NCBI GenBank assembly: GCA_963205525.1
Contig: CAUJJP010000011.1
Location: forward strand, 1 to 20,415
Length of the DNA: 20,415 nucleotides
Origin: Pseudomonadota bacterium
GTDB lineage: Bacteria; Pseudomonadota; Gammaproteobacteria; Burkholderiales; Burkholderiaceae
Reading direction: 5' to 3'
In this document: one piece after another, positions 1 to 8,245 of the stretch
Position numbering within the stretch: position 1 is the first letter of the stretch
Layout: each line of letters begins with the position of its first letter
Made by a program: the position numbers and the translations under genes
The notes under the pieces: generated by a model
Told to the model about the DNA's origin: nothing
Database searches by the model: none
The model's input: only the letters and a program-made list of their open reading frames with translations

Positions 1-318
1 TTAAAACGTCGTGAGACAGTTTGGTCCCTATCTTCCGTGGGCGCTGCAAGATTGAGAGAGCCTGCTCCTAGTACGAGAGGACCGGAGTGGACGCACCTCT
101 GGTGTATCGGTTGTCACGCCAGTGGCATCGCCGAGTAGCTAAGTGCGGAAGAGATAACCGCTGAAAGCATCTAAGCGGGAAACTCGTCTCAAGATGAGTC
201 TTGCCGGGGCCTTGAGCCCCCTGAAGAGTCGTTCGAGACCAGAACGTTGATAGGCCGGGTGTGGAAGCGTAGTAATGCGTTGAGCTAACCGGTACTAATT
301 GCTCGTGAGGCTTGACCC
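1..318 (+). rRNA. 23S ribosomal RNA, 3' end (partial)
   Basis: This is the last roughly 320 bases of a large-subunit rRNA gene; the 5' part lies outside the window. The sarcin-ricin loop (AGTACGAGAGGACC) is at 70-83. It is followed by the conserved domain VI helices and the typical ending GGTACTAATTGCTCGTGAGGC, after which the molecule should end near 318, judged against the E. coli 3' end. The order 23S then 5S on the same strand shows the end of a standard rRNA operon. The long reading frames that cross this segment are not genes. Confidence 0.97.
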
Positions 319-391
319 TATAGCTTTGACGATTTTGAGATTCGTTATGCGTCAATTGACGCGCGCAAGTTGATGTCGACTCTATGAATTG

Positions 392-419
392 GCTGTCATG
401 TTGATTTGAACATGATGGC
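392..419 (+). other. Hairpin in the 23S-5S spacer
   Basis: Bases 392-402 pair with 409-419 around a 6-base loop (GATTTG). The core is a perfect 7-bp stem (TCATGTT/AACATGA), extended by two wobble and two Watson-Crick pairs. A second, separate 14-bp perfect palindrome (GCGTCAATTGACGC) lies at 349-362 in the same spacer. Both fit rRNA precursor structure or RNase processing sites; this role is inferred from position only. Confidence 0.5.
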
Positions 420-429
420 AACAAGTCAA

Positions 430-543
430 GCCTGATGACCATAGCAAGGTGGTCCCACTCCTTCCCATCCCGAACAGGACAGTGAAACACCTTAGCGCCG
501 ATGATAGTGCGGATTCCCGTGTGAAAGTAGGACATCGTCAGGC
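430..543 (+). rRNA. 5S ribosomal RNA
   Basis: A complete 5S rRNA. The ends pair to close helix I (GCCTGATGA at 430 with the matching TCGTCAGGC ending at 543). Inside are the conserved loop segments CCCATCCCGAACAGG and the GAAAGTAGGACATCG end typical of proteobacterial 5S. Length is about 114-116 bases, as expected. The exact mature ends may differ by one or two bases. It is separated from 23S by a spacer of about 110 bases and followed at once by a terminator. Confidence 0.97.
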
Positions 544-553
544 TATTTACGCG

Positions 554-585
554 AAAAGCCCGGGCCAATTGGTCCGGGCTTTTTC
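554..585 (+). terminator. Rho-independent terminator of the rRNA operon
   Basis: A 13-bp stem with one G-T wobble: 554-566 (AAAAGCCCGGGCC) pairs with 571-583 (GGTCCGGGCTTTT) around an AATT loop, ending in a run of T. It begins 11 bases after the 5S gene, the usual place for the rRNA operon terminator. Confidence 0.95.
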
Positions 586-795
586 ATTTTCAGGTTCCGG
601 GCCGAGATTCAAATCCGAGCAGGGTGATGCGCTGAATGCAGCGACTCGATCCTCATCATTAAGGCTTGTACGCGCTCAGCGGCGAGTGAATCGGGTCGGC
701 CGTCCGTCTGGATTGGAACCGAGGGCGATCCCTGGGTCTCTACATGTGGCCTGCGGTTAAATTCAGCCCGTTTACTTGCCAGCCTGGAGTCAACG

Positions 796-1284
796 ATGAG
801 TGCTGCCGTCTACCCGCGTCTGCTTGCGTTGGTCGATGATTCCGCGCTTGGCCGTGCGACTGCCGAGCAGGCGGTTCGCCTTGCCGGTGCACTGGGTAGC
901 GAAGTGCTGTTCCTGGCAGCGATCCCGCCCGCCCCTCCCATGATGGCCGAGGTGGACGTGGCCATGTTCGACCCCTCAGTCGACCATGAACGCCTAGGGC
1001 GCGAGCAGGCGGAGAGGGCGTTCTACGAGGCGCGGAGGCTGGCTCGAGATGCAGGCGTCGTGTCGCGAACGCTTGTCAGCATGGGTATCGATCCTGCTGA
1101 AGCAGCCAACCAGGCGGCCAACGCGCACGACTGCTCCATGATCGTGGTGGGATCACACGGCCGAGGCACGCTCGCGCGACTCGTCCTGGGCAGCGTCATG
1201 ACACATCTGACCCAGCTCGCTGACAGACCGGTGTTGGTCGTCAAGCTACATGCCGACGCCAGCGCAGCGGTGGGCACCGGCTGA
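796..1284 (+). CDS. Universal stress protein (UspA family)
   Basis: A 162-residue single-domain universal stress protein, expected to be cytoplasmic. The fold opens with PRLLALVDDSALGRATAEQA (residues 8-27), the usual beta1-D-alpha1 start. It ends with VVGSHGRGTLARLVLGS followed by DRPVLVVK. The nucleotide-binding motif G-2X-G-9X-G-S is intact (G119, G122, G132, S133), so this is likely an ATP-binding member. Start ATG is supported by GGAG at 786-789, and the length is normal for the family. Proteins of this family help cells survive stress, but the partner and signal of this copy cannot be read from sequence. It is the first gene after the rRNA operon, about 210 bases past the terminator. 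Confidence 0.93.
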   Translation: MSAAVYPRLLALVDDSALGRATAEQAVRLAGALGSEVLFLAAIPPAPPMMAEVDVAMFDPSVDHERLGREQAERAFYEARRLARDAGVVSRTLVSMGIDPAEAANQAANAHDCSMIVVGSHGRGTLARLVLGSVMTHLTQLADRPVLVVKLHADASAAVGTG

Positions 1285-1660
1285 TACCAGGGAGGCGAAT
1301 CTTCGACGGAAGAGGGGTCTGCAGGGGAGTCGCACCCCAGATGCGTCGCGGCGGCCGCGAACGCCCCTTGCACCGAGTTCTGATCTGCGCACCTGCCTCG
1401 GTTGCGCCGGCTATGAACGAGCTCGCCGCGCGGCCGACCCGCCATGTCATTCCTGACATGCAGCAAGGTTTCTACGGCACGCCACCGGTCGCGACACAAT
1501 GGTACGACGGAGGCTACCGCCGGGCGTGCCGCGCGGCGCACCCGTAAGGAGTGAGGTTCCGGCACGTTTGGGCTCCGCGAGCCGACGAACCGGGCAGAAC
1601 AGTCGAGCAGCAGTCTGGCGGAGCCCGCGCGTTTCGCATTTCCAACGCTGGAGGGTCACG
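1285..1660. other. Intergenic region without a convincing gene
   Basis: 376 bases between the stress protein and the 76-aa orphan. The short open frames here lack ribosome binding sites and family resemblance. Two inverted repeats stand out: CATGTCA-TTCC-TGACATG at 1443-1460, and a 9-bp pair (GGGCTCCGC at 1570-1578 with GCGGAGCCC at 1618-1626) with a 39-base loop. No clear sigma-70 promoter was identified. Confidence 0.6.
1443..1460. promoter_or_regulatory. Perfect 7-bp palindrome with 4-base spacer (possible operator)
   Basis: CATGTCA (1443-1449) and TGACATG (1454-1460) form an exact dyad around TTCC. It sits about 200 bases upstream of the 76-aa orphan and 160 bases past the stress protein. 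No T-run follows, which argues against a terminator. It could be a binding site for a dimeric regulator; which one is unknown. Confidence 0.35.
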
Positions 1661-1891
1661 ATGTCCGAGGTCTGGCTGAAGTCGCTCATCAGCGAATCCC
1701 CGCAAGAGGGTTTCGAACTAGCCATCACCCTGAGCCGCCGCGGCGTGAAGTACACGCAGCCCGATGCCGAGGTCTTGAAGGATCTGAGGTCTGCCTATGC
1801 GACCTCGGCAGACGGTCTGACCGCCGCGTCGCAGGTCATCGCGATCAACTTCCAGACCGTCGCCGCAGCCAACAACTACTGGCGCAAGTAG
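1661..1891 (+). CDS. Hypothetical 76-residue protein
   Basis: A short protein I do not recognise. The open frame extends upstream to 1499, but the ATG at 1661 is preferred because GGAGGG lies at 1650-1655 with a 5-base gap, while the upstream part has no site. The product begins MSEVWLKSLISESPQEG and ends VAAANNYWRK. It contains a small basic segment (SRRGVKYTQPDAEVLKDLRSA), has no signal peptide, no membrane segment and no cysteine, and looks like a small soluble, mostly helical protein. It lies between a universal stress protein and a DUF488 gene on the same strand, with gaps of 376 and 167 bases, so co-transcription is possible but not shown. Confidence 0.6.
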   Translation: MSEVWLKSLISESPQEGFELAITLSRRGVKYTQPDAEVLKDLRSAYATSADGLTAASQVIAINFQTVAAANNYWRK

Positions 1892-1961
1892 CCGCCCCGG
1901 CCCTCAGCGGCCCACGCTCGACGCCGTGCGGGTGCCTAAAGACGCCGGCAGCTCGGCGGCG

Positions 1962-1980
1962 GACGATGCCCAACATCGTC
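1962..1980. other. Small hairpin between the orphan and DUF488 genes
   Basis: GACGATG (1962-1968) pairs perfectly with CATCGTC (1974-1980) across a CCCAA loop. No T-run follows, so it is at most a weak terminator or an RNA structure in the leader of the DUF488 gene, about 80 bases ahead of its start. Confidence 0.3.
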
Positions 1981-2058
1981 GGCGACGCATCGAACGACGC
2001 ACCGAGACGTTGGGCGCGACGTCGGCACAGGGAGCCCCTGCGAAGGAGTTCACACCTG

Positions 2059-2409
2059 ATGGTGATCAGACTCAAGCGTGTCTACGACCCGCCCGCGGCG
2101 GACGACGGGATGCGCATCCTCGTCGATCGCCTGTGGCCCCGGGGTCTGTCCAAGGCCAAGGCGGGCATAGACATCTGGTTGAAGGCGGTGGCACCTTCCG
2201 ACGTTCTGCGTCACTGGTATCAGCACGCGCCCGAGAAGTGGCCGGAGTTTCGCAAGCGCTATGCGGCTGAACTCATGGCCAATGCGGAAGCGGTCCAAGA
2301 GTTGCGTGCGCACTGTGCTCGTGGCGACGTCTGCTTCCTGTACGCCAGCAAGGAGACAGAAATCAACAACGCGGTGGCGCTGCGCGACTACGTCGAAGGT
2401 CGGCTCTGA
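2059..2409 (+). CDS. DUF488 family protein
   Basis: A 116-residue protein matching the DUF488 (YeaO-like) family. The family hallmarks are the opening IRLKRVYDPP, the block GMRILVDRLWPRGLSK (residues about 16-31), the middle segment LRHWYQHAPEKWPEFRKRYAAEL, and the ending VCFLYASKETEINNAVALRDYVE. The ATG at 2059 is chosen over one 93 bases upstream because AAGGAG (2043-2048) precedes it and the family begins here. It is soluble, with no signal. The biochemical function of the family is not established. It is the last of three small plus-strand genes ahead of glpK. Confidence 0.9.
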   Translation: MVIRLKRVYDPPAADDGMRILVDRLWPRGLSKAKAGIDIWLKAVAPSDVLRHWYQHAPEKWPEFRKRYAAELMANAEAVQELRAHCARGDVCFLYASKETEINNAVALRDYVEGRL

Positions 2410-2565
2410 AAGGAGGCTGGGCGGCAGATTTGGCTCGCCTGCGCCTGCCCGAACGCAATTTGGAGCCGCGATCACCCGGGTAGAGTCGCTCTCCAGGTGG
2501 CGACAGTGTGTTGCCACTGCACGCCGGCCTCGCCGCCGGGCTGACGCGACCGAACGGAGACCGCG

Positions 2566-4068
2566 ATGTCCAAGGAACACCTGCTGGCCCTGGACCAGGG
2601 CACGACGAGTTCGCGTGCGATCGTCTTCCATCGAAGCGGACGCGTCGTCGGCAGCGCGCAACGCGAGATCACCCAGCACTATCCGCAGCCGGGCTGGGTG
2701 GAGCACGATGCCGAGGAGATCTGGGACACCCAGCTGGCCGTGGCCCGTGAGGCACTCGCCACGTCAGGACTCTCGGCGCGCGACATCGCAGCCATCGGCA
2801 TCACGAACCAGCGCGAAACCACTGTCCTGTGGGGTCGCCAGAGCGGCCGGCCGGTGCATCGCGCCATCGTCTGGCAGGATCGCCGCACCGAACCCTTGTG
2901 CGCCAAGCTGCGCGAGCAGCAAGGCGCGCAGGACCTGGTTCGTGCCGACACCGGGCTGCTGATCGACCCCTATTTCTCGGCCACCAAGCTGCGCTGGCTG
3001 CTGGACAGCGTGCCCGGCGCGCGGGTCGAGGCGGCGGGCGGCTATCTCGCCTTCGGCACCATAGACAGCTGGCTGCTGTGGAAGCTGACGAACGGCCATG
3101 TGCATGCCACCGACGTCAGCAATGCCTCGCGGACCATGTTGTTCGACGTCCGGCACCAGATCTGGGATCACGAATTGCTCAAACTGCTGCACATCCCGGA
3201 CAGCGTGCTGCCCCAGGTGCATCCGTCCGCGCACGTCTTCGGCGAGACCGACCCGGCCCTGTTCGGCGTCCCGATTCCGATCACCGGGATCGCCGGCGAC
3301 CAGCAGAGCGCGCTCTTCGGACAGGCGGGATTCCGCCCGGGCCTGGCCAAGAACACCTATGGAACGGGCTGCTTTCTGCTCATGCATGTGGGCAGCCACT
3401 TCCAACCGTCGTCGCATGGTTTGGTGACCACCAGTGCAGCGCAGACCGGCCAGGCGGCGGAGTACGCGCTCGAAGGAAGCGTTTTCGTGGGCGGCGCGGT
3501 GGTGCAGTGGCTGCGCGATGGGCTGCGCGCCATCCGCACCAGTGCCGAGGTGCAGACCCTGGCTGCCAGCGTTCCCGACAGCGGCGGCGTGATGGTGGTG
3601 CCGGCCTTCACCGGCCTGGGCGCACCCTACTGGAAGGCGGATGCGCGCGGCAGCATCACCGGCCTGAGCCGTGGCAGTACCGTGGCGCACATCGCGCGCG
3701 CGGCGGTGGAGAGCATCGCCTACCAGAGCGCAGCCCTGCTCGACGCCATGCAGGCCGACGCACGCGCCATGGGCGCACCTGCGCTCACCGAACTGCGCGT
3801 GGATGGCGGCGCCAGTGTGAACCACGCCCTCATGCAGTTCCAGGCCGATCTGCTGGGCGTGCCGGTGCTGCGCCCTCAGGTGGTGGAAACGACGGCGCTT
3901 GGCGCCGCTTATCTCGCGGGGCTGGCGGCCGGCGTCTACGCCGACCGCAGCGAGATCGCGGACCTGTGGCAGGTCGAGCGCCGCTTCGAGCCGCGCATGT
4001 CGCGTGATGAAGCGGGCACGCGCATGGCGGACTGGGAGCGCGCCGTGAGACGGACAATCACCCCCTGA
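2566..4068 (+). CDS. glpK: Glycerol kinase
   Basis: Phosphorylates glycerol with ATP to sn-glycerol 3-phosphate in the cytoplasm, the entry step of glycerol catabolism. The 500-residue product is colinear with E. coli GlpK (about 502 residues). Seen directly: phosphate-binding [15 protein letters not shown] near the N-terminus, GWVEHD at 43-48, the substrate pair R83-E84 in [39 protein letters not shown] with the catalytic Asp, KNTYGTGCF, and C-terminal [22 protein letters not shown] and [18 protein letters not shown] at 2556-2560 supports the ATG. The segment corresponding to the E. coli EIIA-Glc contact (near PGIETTERNY) is not conserved, so PTS control of that type is unlikely (inference). 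No glpF or glpD is nearby; instead an MFS exporter gene overlaps its stop. Confidence 0.97.
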   Translation: MSKEHLLALDQGTTSSRAIVFHRSGRVVGSAQREITQHYPQPGWVEHDAEEIWDTQLAVAREALATSGLSARDIAAIGITNQRETTVLWGRQSGRPVHRAIVWQDRRTEPLCAKLREQQGAQDLVRADTGLLIDPYFSATKLRWLLDSVPGARVEAAGGYLAFGTIDSWLLWKLTNGHVHATDVSNASRTMLFDVRHQIWDHELLKLLHIPDSVLPQVHPSAHVFGETDPALFGVPIPITGIAGDQQSALFGQAGFRPGLAKNTYGTGCFLLMHVGSHFQPSSHGLVTTSAAQTGQAAEYALEGSVFVGGAVVQWLRDGLRAIRTSAEVQTLAASVPDSGGVMVVPAFTGLGAPYWKADARGSITGLSRGSTVAHIARAAVESIAYQSAALLDAMQADARAMGAPALTELRVDGGASVNHALMQFQADLLGVPVLRPQVVETTALGAAYLAGLAAGVYADRSEIADLWQVERRFEPRMSRDEAGTRMADWERAVRRTITP

Positions 4069-5309
4069 TGACGACAAACAACTCGGCGCGCGGGCCGCGC
4101 AGCGCAGCCTCGGTCGGCGTGGTGGCGACCCTGCTGTCGCACACCGCCTTCGGCCTGCTGGCGATGACGATCTGCCTGCCCTCGATGCCGGACTGGCAGC
4201 GCGACTTCCATGCCAGCCCCGCGGCGGTGCAGCTGAGCTTCAGCGGCTTCATCTTCACCTACGGCGTGCTGCAGCTGCTCTACGGCCCGTTGTCGGACCG
4301 TCTGGGCCGGCGCCACATGCTGCAGCTCGGCCTGGCGGTGGCCGCCGCCGGTTCGATCGCGGCCGCGCTGGCGGGCAGCCTGAGCATGCTGGTGGCGGCG
4401 CGCGTGCTGCAGGGTGCGGGTGCGGCCGCGGGCATGGTGGTGGCGCGGGCGCTGGTGCAGGACTTGTTCCACGGTGCAGAGCGCACGCGCGTGATGGGCT
4501 TCATCGGCATGGCGATGGGTCTTTGCCCGCCCTCGGCCACCTTGCTCGGCGGGCAGATCCACGCCCGCGTGGGCTGGGCGGCCAACTTCTGGCTGATCGC
4601 GGTGCTGGCTGCGCTGCTGGCGCTGGCCACCTGGCGATTGCTGCCGGCCGATGTCGGACGCCAGGATCAGACCGACGGGCGAATCGCTCCCCAGGCCTCG
4701 TGGGCGGCCAGCATGGGCGCGGCCTACGCACGGCTGCTGCGCGAAGGCGCCTACCTGCGCCACGTGGCCATCCTGGGCCTCACCACCGCCACCTTCTACG
4801 CCTTTCTGGGCGGCGCGCCACAGGTGCTGGCGCACATGGGGGTGGCACCGCAGCGCATGGGCTGGGCGATCATGGCGATTCCGGTGGCCTATATCGGCGG
4901 CAACTGGACATCGGCGCGGCTGGCGCGCCGCATCGGCGACCGCCGGTTGATGCGCTGGGGGCAGACGCTGACCGTCGGCGGCGTGGCGCTGTCGCTCGCG
5001 CTGGCGCTGGCCGGTGTCGGTGGGCCGGTGGCCTTTGCACTGCCCCTGGCCATCCTGGGCGTCGGCCACGGCCTGCTGATGCCGCCCACCCTGGCCGGCA
5101 CGGTGGGCGTGGTGCCGGCGCTTGCGGGTGCCGCCGCTGCCGGCGCGGGGCTGACGCAGCAACTCACCGGGGCGCTCGCCGGCTATGCGGTCGGCTGGCT
5201 GCCCGCCGACAGCGCCGCCGGCTTGCTGGCGCTGATGCTGGGATGCGCGCTGTGCGCGGCCGCGGTGCAGAGCACGCTGCGGCGCAGCCCTGTTCTGGCC
5301 GCAAGCTGA
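4068..5309 (+). CDS. MFS transporter, Bcr/CflA-like (DHA1) drug-exporter type
   Basis: A 413-residue inner-membrane protein with about 12 hydrophobic segments. It carries MFS motif A between helices 2 and 3 (GPLSDRLGRR, residues 73-82). The entry LAMTICLPSMPDWQRDF resembles the start of Bcr/CflA proton-driven exporters (LDMYLPALP...F), although the usual membrane Asp is absent at that point. Helix 4-5 has VAARVLQGAGAAAGMVVARALVQD, typical of this family. The start ATG shares one base with the glpK stop (TGATG), implying translational coupling. Substrate is unknown. The family exports drugs and some metabolites, so exporting or importing something tied to glycerol metabolism is only a possibility from the overlap. 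Confidence 0.88.
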   Translation: MTTNNSARGPRSAASVGVVATLLSHTAFGLLAMTICLPSMPDWQRDFHASPAAVQLSFSGFIFTYGVLQLLYGPLSDRLGRRHMLQLGLAVAAAGSIAAALAGSLSMLVAARVLQGAGAAAGMVVARALVQDLFHGAERTRVMGFIGMAMGLCPPSATLLGGQIHARVGWAANFWLIAVLAALLALATWRLLPADVGRQDQTDGRIAPQASWAASMGAAYARLLREGAYLRHVAILGLTTATFYAFLGGAPQVLAHMGVAPQRMGWAIMAIPVAYIGGNWTSARLARRIGDRRLMRWGQTLTVGGVALSLALALAGVGGPVAFALPLAILGVGHGLLMPPTLAGTVGVVPALAGAAAAGAGLTQQLTGALAGYAVGWLPADSAAGLLALMLGCALCAAAVQSTLRRSPVLAAS

Positions 5310-6773
5310 TCAGGGCGCCGCGCGCAGACCTGCGCGGTCGAGGTCCAGCGCGCTGGCCGGCAGACGCAGCACGCCGACCCCCGGGCGCAGAGATTTCACG
5401 CTCGCGCCCGCCGCCGCCCAGTCGCCCACGATGAGTACCCGCAAGGTGTCCGCCGTCCACCAGCGCGCGGCGTAGTCGCGCACCTGCTGGGGCGTGATCG
5501 CGCGCAGCGTGGCCACGCGCTGCGTCAGGGCAGCCGGATCGCGGCCGGCGGCCAGTTCGTCGGCGATCAGGCTCGCCACGCCGGCCGTGGTTTCCCACTG
5601 GCGCGCAAAGTCGCCCACCAGCGCGCCGCGACGGGCCGCCAGCTCGTCCTCGGGGACCGGCTCGCGCGCCACGCTCAGCACCGCCTCTCGCATCAGTTCG
5701 GCCACTTTCAGGGCGCTGGGGTTCTGGGTCTGTGCCTGGGCGATCCAGCGCCCGCCCGCCGGCTGCAGATCGCTGGTGCCGAATGCGCCGTAGCTCAGGC
5801 CGTGCTCGATGCGCACGAGCTGGTTCAGCCGCGCCGAGTAGCCGCCACCGAGCACGGCCTGCGCGATGGCGCCCACCGTCAGCTCGCTGCTGCCCAGGGG
5901 GGCGGCGGGGGCACTCAGGATGACGGCGCTCTGACCGCTGCCCGGCAGGTCTATCCACACCAGCGCCGGCACGGCGGGCGCCGCCGGCGTGCCGCGGCTC
6001 GGTCCCGGCGGCGGAGAGCTCGGCCGCGGCCAGTCCCCGAACGCAGCCTGCGCCAGGGCGCGGGCGCCGACGGCATCGACATCGCCGCTCAGCACCAGCA
6101 CGCTGCGGTCCGGCCGCCAGTAGGCGGCGTGGAAGCTGCGCAGGTCGAAGGCCGTCAGCCGGCGCAGGCCGGCCGCGCTGGGCTGGGCGCCGTAGGCGCT
6201 GTCGCCCCACCAGGCGCGGGCCGCCGCCATGCCGGCCAGCGTGCCCGGGGCGTCCAGCGCCAGGCGCAGGGCGTCGAGTTCGCGCACGCGCTCGCGCTCC
6301 AGCTGGCGCGCCGAGAGCAGAGGCTGGCGCGCCAGGTCGGCCAGCAGCGCCAGTGCGGCCGGCAGCCGGGGCGTGGTCACCGTCATGGCGAGCCGGCTGC
6401 TGCGCCAGTCGGTGGCGTGGTCCAGGCTGCCGCCGAGTTCCTCGGCCTGGCGTGCCAGCGTCGCGGCATCGACCTCCTGCGGCCCGCGGCGTGCGCCCTG
6501 GGTCAGCACGGCGGTCGTCATGCGCGCCAGGCCATGCTTGTCGCGCGGGTCGGCCTCGCTGCCGGCCAGCACCACGAGCTGCGCCGTCACCAGCGGCAGC
6601 CCCTGTCGCGCCACCACCACCAGGCGCAGCCCGTTGTCCAGGGTCTGCGATTCGATCGCCGGCAGGGTGATGGGCAGCGGCGGGCCGGGCGGGGGGGCGT
6701 CGGGGATGGGGTCGAAGGCGAGTGCGGCCTTGCAGGCGAACAGCCAGGCGGCGACGATGCCGAGCGTTCTCAT
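5310..6773 (-). CDS. M16 peptidase family protein, non-catalytic partner subunit
   Basis: A 487-residue M16 (insulinase/processing-peptidase) family protein. An N-terminal signal peptide is evident (MRTLGIVAAWLFACKAALA then FD), so it is likely periplasmic. The family frame is clear: TLDNGLRLVVV, then the first-helix region DKHGLARMTTAVLTQGA where active members read GLAHFLEHMLFKGT. The zinc ligands are lost (R84, T87, A88 in place of H, E, H). The C-terminal half keeps the Arg/Tyr substrate-binding region (GGYSARLNQLVRIEHGLSYGAFG). This is the pattern of the inactive subunit of bacterial M16B heterodimers. It overlaps the active partner by ATGA (6770-6773), so both are probably made together. 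The ATG at 6773 is chosen because it starts the signal peptide; the same open frame runs much further upstream, antisense of nothing real. Confidence 0.92.
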   Translation of the reverse strand: MRTLGIVAAWLFACKAALAFDPIPDAPPPGPPLPITLPAIESQTLDNGLRLVVVARQGLPLVTAQLVVLAGSEADPRDKHGLARMTTAVLTQGARRGPQEVDAATLARQAEELGGSLDHATDWRSSRLAMTVTTPRLPAALALLADLARQPLLSARQLERERVRELDALRLALDAPGTLAGMAAARAWWGDSAYGAQPSAAGLRRLTAFDLRSFHAAYWRPDRSVLVLSGDVDAVGARALAQAAFGDWPRPSSPPPGPSRGTPAAPAVPALVWIDLPGSGQSAVILSAPAAPLGSSELTVGAIAQAVLGGGYSARLNQLVRIEHGLSYGAFGTSDLQPAGGRWIAQAQTQNPSALKVAELMREAVLSVAREPVPEDELAARRGALVGDFARQWETTAGVASLIADELAAGRDPAALTQRVATLRAITPQQVRDYAARWWTADTLRVLIVGDWAAAGASVKSLRPGVGVLRLPASALDLDRAGLRAAP

Positions 6774-8245
6774 CGCGCGCCTGTCCGCAGCGCCTGACCC
6801 GCACGCCCGGTCCGGGCCGCCCGGTAGTGCACGCTCAGCGCCGGGCGATCGACGACGTGGCGGCGCACCGCGCGCTGCACATCGGTGGCGTTCACGGCCT
6901 GCAGACGTGCCAGTTCGGCGTCGGCGGCGCGCGGATCGCCATGGATCTGGGTGGCCCAGCCGACGGCGTCGGCCAGGCCGGCCGGGGTCTGGCGCGCCAC
7001 GAGGGCGGCGGTCAGCATCTGCAGCCGCACCTTGGCGAGCTCGGCGTCGGGGATGGGGCGTGTCGCCAGGCGCCGGATCACGCCGCGCAGGGTGCGCTCG
7101 ACGCTGTCCAGCGAGCTGCCGACGGCTGCGATCGCGTAGGCCACCAGCATGCCGGCGTCGAGGTTGAGCTCGGCCCAGAAGTCGGCCGACTGTGCGATCG
7201 GCTCGCCGCGCACCATGCCTTGCGCCAGCCGCGACGAATCGCCCTGCGCCAGCAAGGCGGCGGCGACCTGCAGTGCCGCGGCGTCTGCGCTTGCGGCCGC
7301 GGGCGCCTGCCAGGCGAGGACCAGCGCCGGCAGCGGCACCACCGGCGCGTGCAGCAGCACGCGCCGAGGCTGGGTGCGCCGGGGCTCCTGGACGATCAGG
7401 CGCGGCAAGGCGGTGGCCGGTGCGCGCAGCGGACCGAAGTGGCGGTCCACCATCGCCGACAGGGCGGCGGGGTCGAAGCCGCCGGCGACGACGAGCAGCG
7501 CGTTGTCCGGTCGGTACCAGCTGGCGTGGAAACGCTGCACGTCGGCCAGGGTGGCGGCGTCCAGGTCCTTGATGCGGCCTATCACCGGCCGGCGGTAGGG
7601 GTGGCGCTGGTAGACCAGGCCGGGCAGGGCGTCGAACAGCCGGCCGTAGGGGTCGGCCTGCACCGTCTCGCGCAGCTCCTCTTTCACCACCTCGCGCTCG
7701 CGCACGAAGGCCGCAGCGTCCACGCGCAGCTTGTGCATGCGCTCGGCCTCGGCCCACAGCAGGCGCTCGAGGTGGTTCGACGGCACCTCGCTGAGGTAGA
7801 CCGTGACATCGGCATAGGTGTAGGCGTTGCCGCTGCCGCCGATGTCCTCGGTCAGGCGGTCGAAGGCCTCGTCCGGCAAGCGTTCGGTGCGCTTGAACAT
7901 CATGTGCTCGAACAGGTGCGCGAAGCCGCTGCGCCCGGGCGGATCGTCGCGGCTGCCCACCCGGTACCAGACCTGGACCGAAACCGTGGCCAGCCCGGGC
8001 ATGGGCAGGCCGACCACGCGCAGGCCGTTGGCCAGGCGGCGCTCCGTGACCGCCAGCGGCGGCAGGCGCAGCGCGCCCTCGTCGGCCTCTGCGGATGCTG
8101 CTGCGACCGATGCCGGCGATGCGCGCGTCGCCATGGAGGGCAGCGCCGCCAGGGCAGCCAGCCAGCGGCGGCGGTCGATGCGCTTGCAGGCGTGGCCCGC
8201 GGCGTCGCGCGGTACGCCGAAGCTGTTTGCGTCTGGCGCGTTCAT
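6770..8245 (-). CDS. M16 zinc metallopeptidase, catalytic subunit
   Basis: A 491-residue peptidase of family M16B. The inverted zinc motif HLFEH is intact (H110, E113, H114) in GFAHLFEHMMFKRT, and the third metal ligand lies in EREVVKEELRETVQ (E189 or E190), at the normal spacing of about 75 residues. The N-terminus has a basic twin-arginine-like stretch followed by a hydrophobic run and small residues (DRRRWLAALAALPSMATRA), suggesting export, possibly by Tat. An upstream ATG at 8338 exists, but the one at 8245 puts the export signal near the N-terminus and has GAGGG about 10 bases ahead. It is first of a two-gene operon with the inactive partner, the heterodimer arrangement known for bacterial M16B enzymes. 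Natural substrates are unknown. Confidence 0.92.
   Translation of the reverse strand: MNAPDANSFGVPRDAAGHACKRIDRRRWLAALAALPSMATRASPASVAAASAEADEGALRLPPLAVTERRLANGLRVVGLPMPGLATVSVQVWYRVGSRDDPPGRSGFAHLFEHMMFKRTERLPDEAFDRLTEDIGGSGNAYTYADVTVYLSEVPSNHLERLLWAEAERMHKLRVDAAAFVREREVVKEELRETVQADPYGRLFDALPGLVYQRHPYRRPVIGRIKDLDAATLADVQRFHASWYRPDNALLVVAGGFDPAALSAMVDRHFGPLRAPATALPRLIVQEPRRTQPRRVLLHAPVVPLPALVLAWQAPAAASADAAALQVAAALLAQGDSSRLAQGMVRGEPIAQSADFWAELNLDAGMLVAYAIAAVGSSLDSVERTLRGVIRRLATRPIPDAELAKVRLQMLTAALVARQTPAGLADAVGWATQIHGDPRAADAELARLQAVNATDVQRAVRRHVVDRPALSVHYRAARTGRAGQALRTGAR

Noticed and set aside
600..640. tRNA-like T-arm (ATTCAAATCC) after the 5S gene
   Set aside because: No pairing T-stem, no anticodon or acceptor arm upstream; the preceding bases are the rRNA terminator.
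68..760. Open frames over the 23S and 5S genes on both strands
   Set aside because: They overlap conserved rRNA and its terminator, and the translations have no protein character.
1570..1626. 9-bp inverted repeat with a 39-base loop as a terminator
   Set aside because: Loop too long and no T-run; probably chance in GC-rich DNA.
2764..4077. 437-residue minus-strand frame across glpK
   Set aside because: Antisense shadow of a clear glycerol kinase; the translation is rich in His/Arg/Gly with no family pattern.
3936..5162. 408-residue minus-strand frame over the MFS gene
   Set aside because: GC-rich antisense artefact; the plus strand encodes an obvious transporter.
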